This document shows positions 9,240 through 11,708 of a DNA stretch of 11,708 nt, in pieces. The notes under the pieces were generated by a model that saw only the letters and a program-made list of their open reading frames with translations, was not told where the DNA came from and did not search any database. The position numbers were made by a program, and so were the translations under genes. The number at the start of each line of letters is the position of its first letter. The first letter of the stretch is position 1. The stretch comes from Saccoglossus kowalevskii (lineage: Eukaryota; Hemichordata; Enteropneusta; Harrimaniidae): contig NW_003124401.1 of NCBI RefSeq assembly GCF_000003605.2, positions 95,587-107,294 on the forward strand, written 5' to 3'.

Positions 9240-9327
9240 GGTGAACTTTTCTTCTGTTTTATAGTCATCATCCAGATATATCCTAGCTCTGTTGTATGAC
9301 TTCATTTCTTCACTTTCTAGGAGTAAT
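9240..9327 (-). CDS. INPP5A: INPP5A-like inositol polyphosphate 5-phosphatase, next internal exon
   Basis: This is an 88-bp exon on the minus strand with the acceptor TTCTTCTTCCAG and the strong donor GTAAGT. Its first base completes the codon begun by the exon at 10234-10134 (AG + A = Arg). It then gives 29 codons and ends on a codon boundary, so the next intron is phase 0. The peptide starts LLLESEEMKSYNRARIYLDD and ends in TEEKFT. It aligns without gaps to the human type I 5-phosphatase segment around residues 75-102 that contains YNRARVYLD. The exact length match across the splice junction shows that the two exons are consecutive and that the frame is preserved. The exon that should follow, with a segment like ALGSFYFLH, was searched for by eye on the minus strand down to position 1 and not found. 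The following intron is therefore either longer than 9 kb or interrupted. I infer a constitutive coding exon of a living gene. Confidence 0.9.
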
Positions 9328-10133
9328 CTGGAAGAAGAAATCTTAAGTTTAATCATTAGGTTTTCATTGAACTTCTAAGATATTAATCGAAGAAGGAGCC
9401 AATCAAGATTTGGCAATGTGTGTAATTACACACGTAGTGGCAATCATGTTGTGAGTCTTCCCATGAATCCAATTTTGCTTCATTGCAAATAAAGACGACT
9501 ATTTGGTGCAGTGGTTAGCATATCAGCCCTGTGTACTGATGGTTGCTTGCAATTTTTATAATCTAAGAAAGGATATCTTGGTTTTGAAATACAGTGAACT
9601 TCATGAATATTTTTTTTTTTAAATTTATAAAACATTTACCCCAGAAGACCCTCATGTTTCAAATAAAAAAAATACTCTTCCATTGGTAGCCTGACAAGGT
9701 CAGGGGAGTTGCGCGCTCTGTGGTGCTCCAAACCCAACATACGCCAGACAGTATGATGTAGTTAAATAATTTTGAACAAATTGAATAAAAATCGTCTGTT
9801 AGTTTCATTTTGTTTAAAGGTGATGTAAGTTAACTTTGACAAATAATAATTTATTACAATGACTTCATACTCCAAACATAAAATCAAGATCACTACTACA
9901 CTGTATGCCAGAGGTACAGTTGTACATGTAAATATCAGATTTGGGCGGGCAACCTTTTTTGAGAAAAAAATTGATAAGTGCCGCACAACTTAGAAAGAGT
10001 ACAGAGAAAATCTGTACTCCTCGAAGCACATCAAGACAAATTGAAGATGATGCTGAAGATGCCTTTATGAAGTTCAAATCCTGCTGATCACTGGTAGTCT
10101 CGAGTGTAAGTGATAACTTAGTAATTACCGTAC
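9328..10133 (-). other. Intron between the two INPP5A-like exons (806 bp, phase 2)
   Basis: The intron starts GTACGGTAA at 10133 on the minus strand and ends TTCCAG at 9328, so it is a canonical GT-AG intron. It splits an Arg codon after its second base. Apart from the tRNA-like relic at 9497-9560 and a short 6-bp-stem hairpin at 9690-9704 (CCTGAC, loop AAG, GTCAGG), I see only AT-rich sequence and a run of ten or more T near 9611. An open frame on the minus strand across 9865-10185 overlaps the upstream exon in the wrong frame and is not coding. Confidence 0.85.
9497..9560 (+). repeat. tRNA-like SINE relic
   Basis: TGGTGCAGTGG at 9504-9514, followed by TTAGCATATCAGCCC, reads like the D-arm (A box) and anticodon region of the tRNA-like heads of many invertebrate SINEs. 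A following GATGGTTGC sits where the variable and T arms would begin. The B box is degenerate (GCTTGCAATTT instead of GGTTCRAATCC) and the sequence runs into a T-rich stretch, so this is not a working tRNA gene. No conserved SINE body was recognised. Confidence 0.4.
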
Positions 10134-10234
10134 CTGGTGAACGTGCTGATATGTTGCATACTATCATGGTAGTTCTTGCCACCAACTTCCTGACAGTGTA
10201 AAGCTATAAACTGAGGCTCCATTTTCTTTATGGT
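10134..10234 (-). CDS. INPP5A: INPP5A-like inositol polyphosphate 5-phosphatase, internal exon (upstream of the two seen)
   Basis: This is a 101-bp internal exon read on the minus strand. It is preceded by a pyrimidine-rich tract ending in TTTGTTTCCAG and followed by the donor GTACGG. It starts at a codon boundary and encodes 33 full codons (beginning TIKKMEPQFIALHCQEVGG) plus two bases of the next codon. The protein matches the N-terminal part of type I inositol 1,4,5-trisphosphate 5-phosphatase at roughly residues 40-74 of about 410, numbering recalled from the human protein. In this family the enzyme removes the 5-phosphate of IP3 and IP4 and so ends calcium signalling at the membrane. The Glu of LHCQE corresponds to the conserved metal-binding Glu of the 5-phosphatase fold. 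The GGKNY segment is typical of the type I enzyme rather than of synaptojanin, OCRL or SHIP types. There is no stop or frameshift, so the exon looks functional. The preceding exon, which should carry the TANVG start of the domain, is not in the window. Confidence 0.9.
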
Positions 10235-11708
10235 CTGGAAACAAAAAATATACAATATTTTTATGAAATGTTACTCACATACAAGCATCATCTCACAGAA
10301 TGAAGTATTTTCACTCTGGCACTTATTTTATCACAGGGTATGTGAGAATCCAGCATCATGAATGATGACAATGACATATTTTCTGCAGTTTTTACCTGTG
10401 TTATCTAATCACAAAAAAGTTAATAAATGAATACAAAGAAAATTAAGTTTTACTGTTACAGTAATCATGGAAAATGCAAAAACTTGTAAAATACTACTGA
10501 ACTGAGAGGTTATAATTCAGTTTTTTTAAGGAGAAAAGCAGCCAGACTGAGATAGCTCCGCTGTTAGCAATGCACATTGCAATTAAAGAACAGAAGATAT
10601 CATTAGAAAATGAACAATATGTATAGTATCAAAGCAATTGGACTTGCGGTTTTTAACAAGAAGTCGAAAATATCACTTTTTACCAAAAATGAGAAAAATA
10701 TTCACCAAAACTAGAGAATTGTAGATATCATCATGAAATGAACAAATCTGAGAGAGGTCTACCCAAGGTACATATACACCAAGTATCAAAGCATTCAGGC
10801 TTGTAGTTTTCAAGAAGAAGTCAAAAAATGAAAACATTGACATGCACGACAGACTACAACGTCGACGGACAATCACTCATATGATAAGCTGCTCGACAAC
10901 ATGGGGAATACTAAGGGACACCAATTGAAACTCATTAAGCATCAAAGCTTTGAAGCTTCCATGAAGTTCAAGCCTTGTGTACATAAACTAACAGGGTCCT
11001 CTACCTGCCATTTAATAGACCCAGTAGTTACTTTGACTGAAATGTGAAGTGTGTAAATAGACTAATAGCATTAAACAGGAGTGAGACCTCCTGGGAGTCG
11101 TGTACATATACATTTTGACAAGTAAGCTATATGCATATCAAATAGGAACACATTACAAGGTACATCATGGTGATTATTTATATGCCCAGTCATGCAGTAT
11201 AGCTAAGCCTAGATATACATGTATATATCACTAAGGGTATTATACATTTATTAAAAATTATTTTTTTATTTTTCTATTACAAGTACTATTATAATTGTTA
11301 TTTTTTTATGTAAGCATCATGGGGAATTTCAATAATTTTCCAAAATTGCATTATAATTAATGTCTATTGTGTTTGTACATGAGTATTACGATCATTTTAT
11401 TATTAGTATTAATATATTTATCTAATTTTATTATTAACATATTGTTATTGCATTTCAAAAACATAGTTGAACTCTGGTGACCTTGCCCTTTGTTATATAG
11501 TATTATTTCCTTTATCATATTTTGTTGAAATATGAATATTCATTGTCACAATTAATTTTTAATACAAACAAGTTTAGGATTGAGAAAGCAGTCTACCAAA
11601 AGTCCTACCAAAAATATCTCTTTTGATCGTTGTTGTTTCTGTTCCTATCAGCCATTTTGTGGGTGAGATGAAGATTTTTAATATCCCAGAATAGTGAAAA
11701 TCAGTGAA
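10235..11708 (-). other. Probable intron upstream of the INPP5A-like exons
   Basis: The sequence immediately left of the exon on the minus strand is a good acceptor (TATTTTTTGTTTCCAG), so this stretch is intron running past the window edge. I searched the minus strand by eye for the expected preceding exon, with a motif like TANVGSLF, and did not see it. Contents are the dispersed repeat at 10541-10980, TACATGTA at 11216, and very AT-rich DNA from 11220 to 11570. Confidence 0.7.
10541..10980. repeat. Degenerate dispersed repeat with internal duplications
   Basis: Two copies of a shared text are visible. The first has GATATCATTAGAAAATGAAC (10596) followed by AGTATCAAAGCA (10625), a GGACTTG segment and AACAAGAAGTC. 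The second has GATATCATCATGAAATGAAC (10724), then AGTATCAAAGCA (10782), GGCTTG and AAGAAGAAGTC. The second copy is about 29 bp longer in the middle. A third, weaker copy holds GCATCAAAGC near 10939. A GTCGACGGACAA segment followed by CATATGATAAGCT at about 10861-10890 reminds me of repeats common in bivalve introns, which is memory and not a search. It lies in the intron upstream of the INPP5A-like exons. Confidence 0.55.

Noticed and set aside
9865-10185. 106-codon minus-strand open frame overlapping the upstream exon
   Set aside because: It reads the exon in a different frame from the one matching INPP5A and continues through the intron, so it is not coding.
10673-10876. 67-codon minus-strand open frame
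   Set aside because: It lies inside the dispersed repeat, and such peptides come from translating repeat sequence.

Overview
This window looks like animal nuclear DNA, most likely from a marine invertebrate. It is strongly AT-rich and its only recognisable host coding sequence is in small exons bounded by GT-AG introns. It also carries a decayed mariner transposon, a minisatellite and several old repeats. A lophotrochozoan, perhaps a mollusc, is my best guess. That rests on the very frequent palindrome TACATGTA and on a repeat near the right end that resembles intronic repeats I associate with bivalves; neither has been tested.

The one host gene is on the minus strand. Two consecutive exons, 10234-10134 and then 9327-9240, join in phase. 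Together they encode about 63 residues very similar to the N-terminal part of type I inositol 1,4,5-trisphosphate 5-phosphatase (INPP5A), including its metal-binding LHCQE motif. The intron between them is 806 bp. No upstream exon is visible in 10235-11708 and no downstream exon in 1-9239, so most of the window is probably intron of this gene. The left part could also lie beyond the gene if the gene is truncated.

Region by region: 1-2305 is AT-rich noncoding DNA with three CTCF-like motifs, two of them forming a divergent pair at 2079-2136. Positions 2306-3517 are a complete but dead mariner element with 34-bp terminal inverted repeats and a TA target duplication. Its transposase is broken by three frame changes, and two of the three catalytic aspartates are lost. 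Roughly 3600-4760 is richer in CpG than the DNA to its right and may be an unrecognised insertion. Positions 4760-7041 are noncoding, with a cluster of CACC/GGTG dyads and one more CTCF-like motif. Positions 7042-7632 are a 21-copy minisatellite with 29-bp and 26-bp units. Positions 7633-9239 hold a perfect cAMP-response-element palindrome and a degenerate tandem duplication. The right part holds the two exons, a tRNA-like SINE relic and a degenerate dispersed repeat.

No operon-like or multi-gene system is present. The window is an ordinary stretch of invertebrate gene and intron carrying mobile-element debris.
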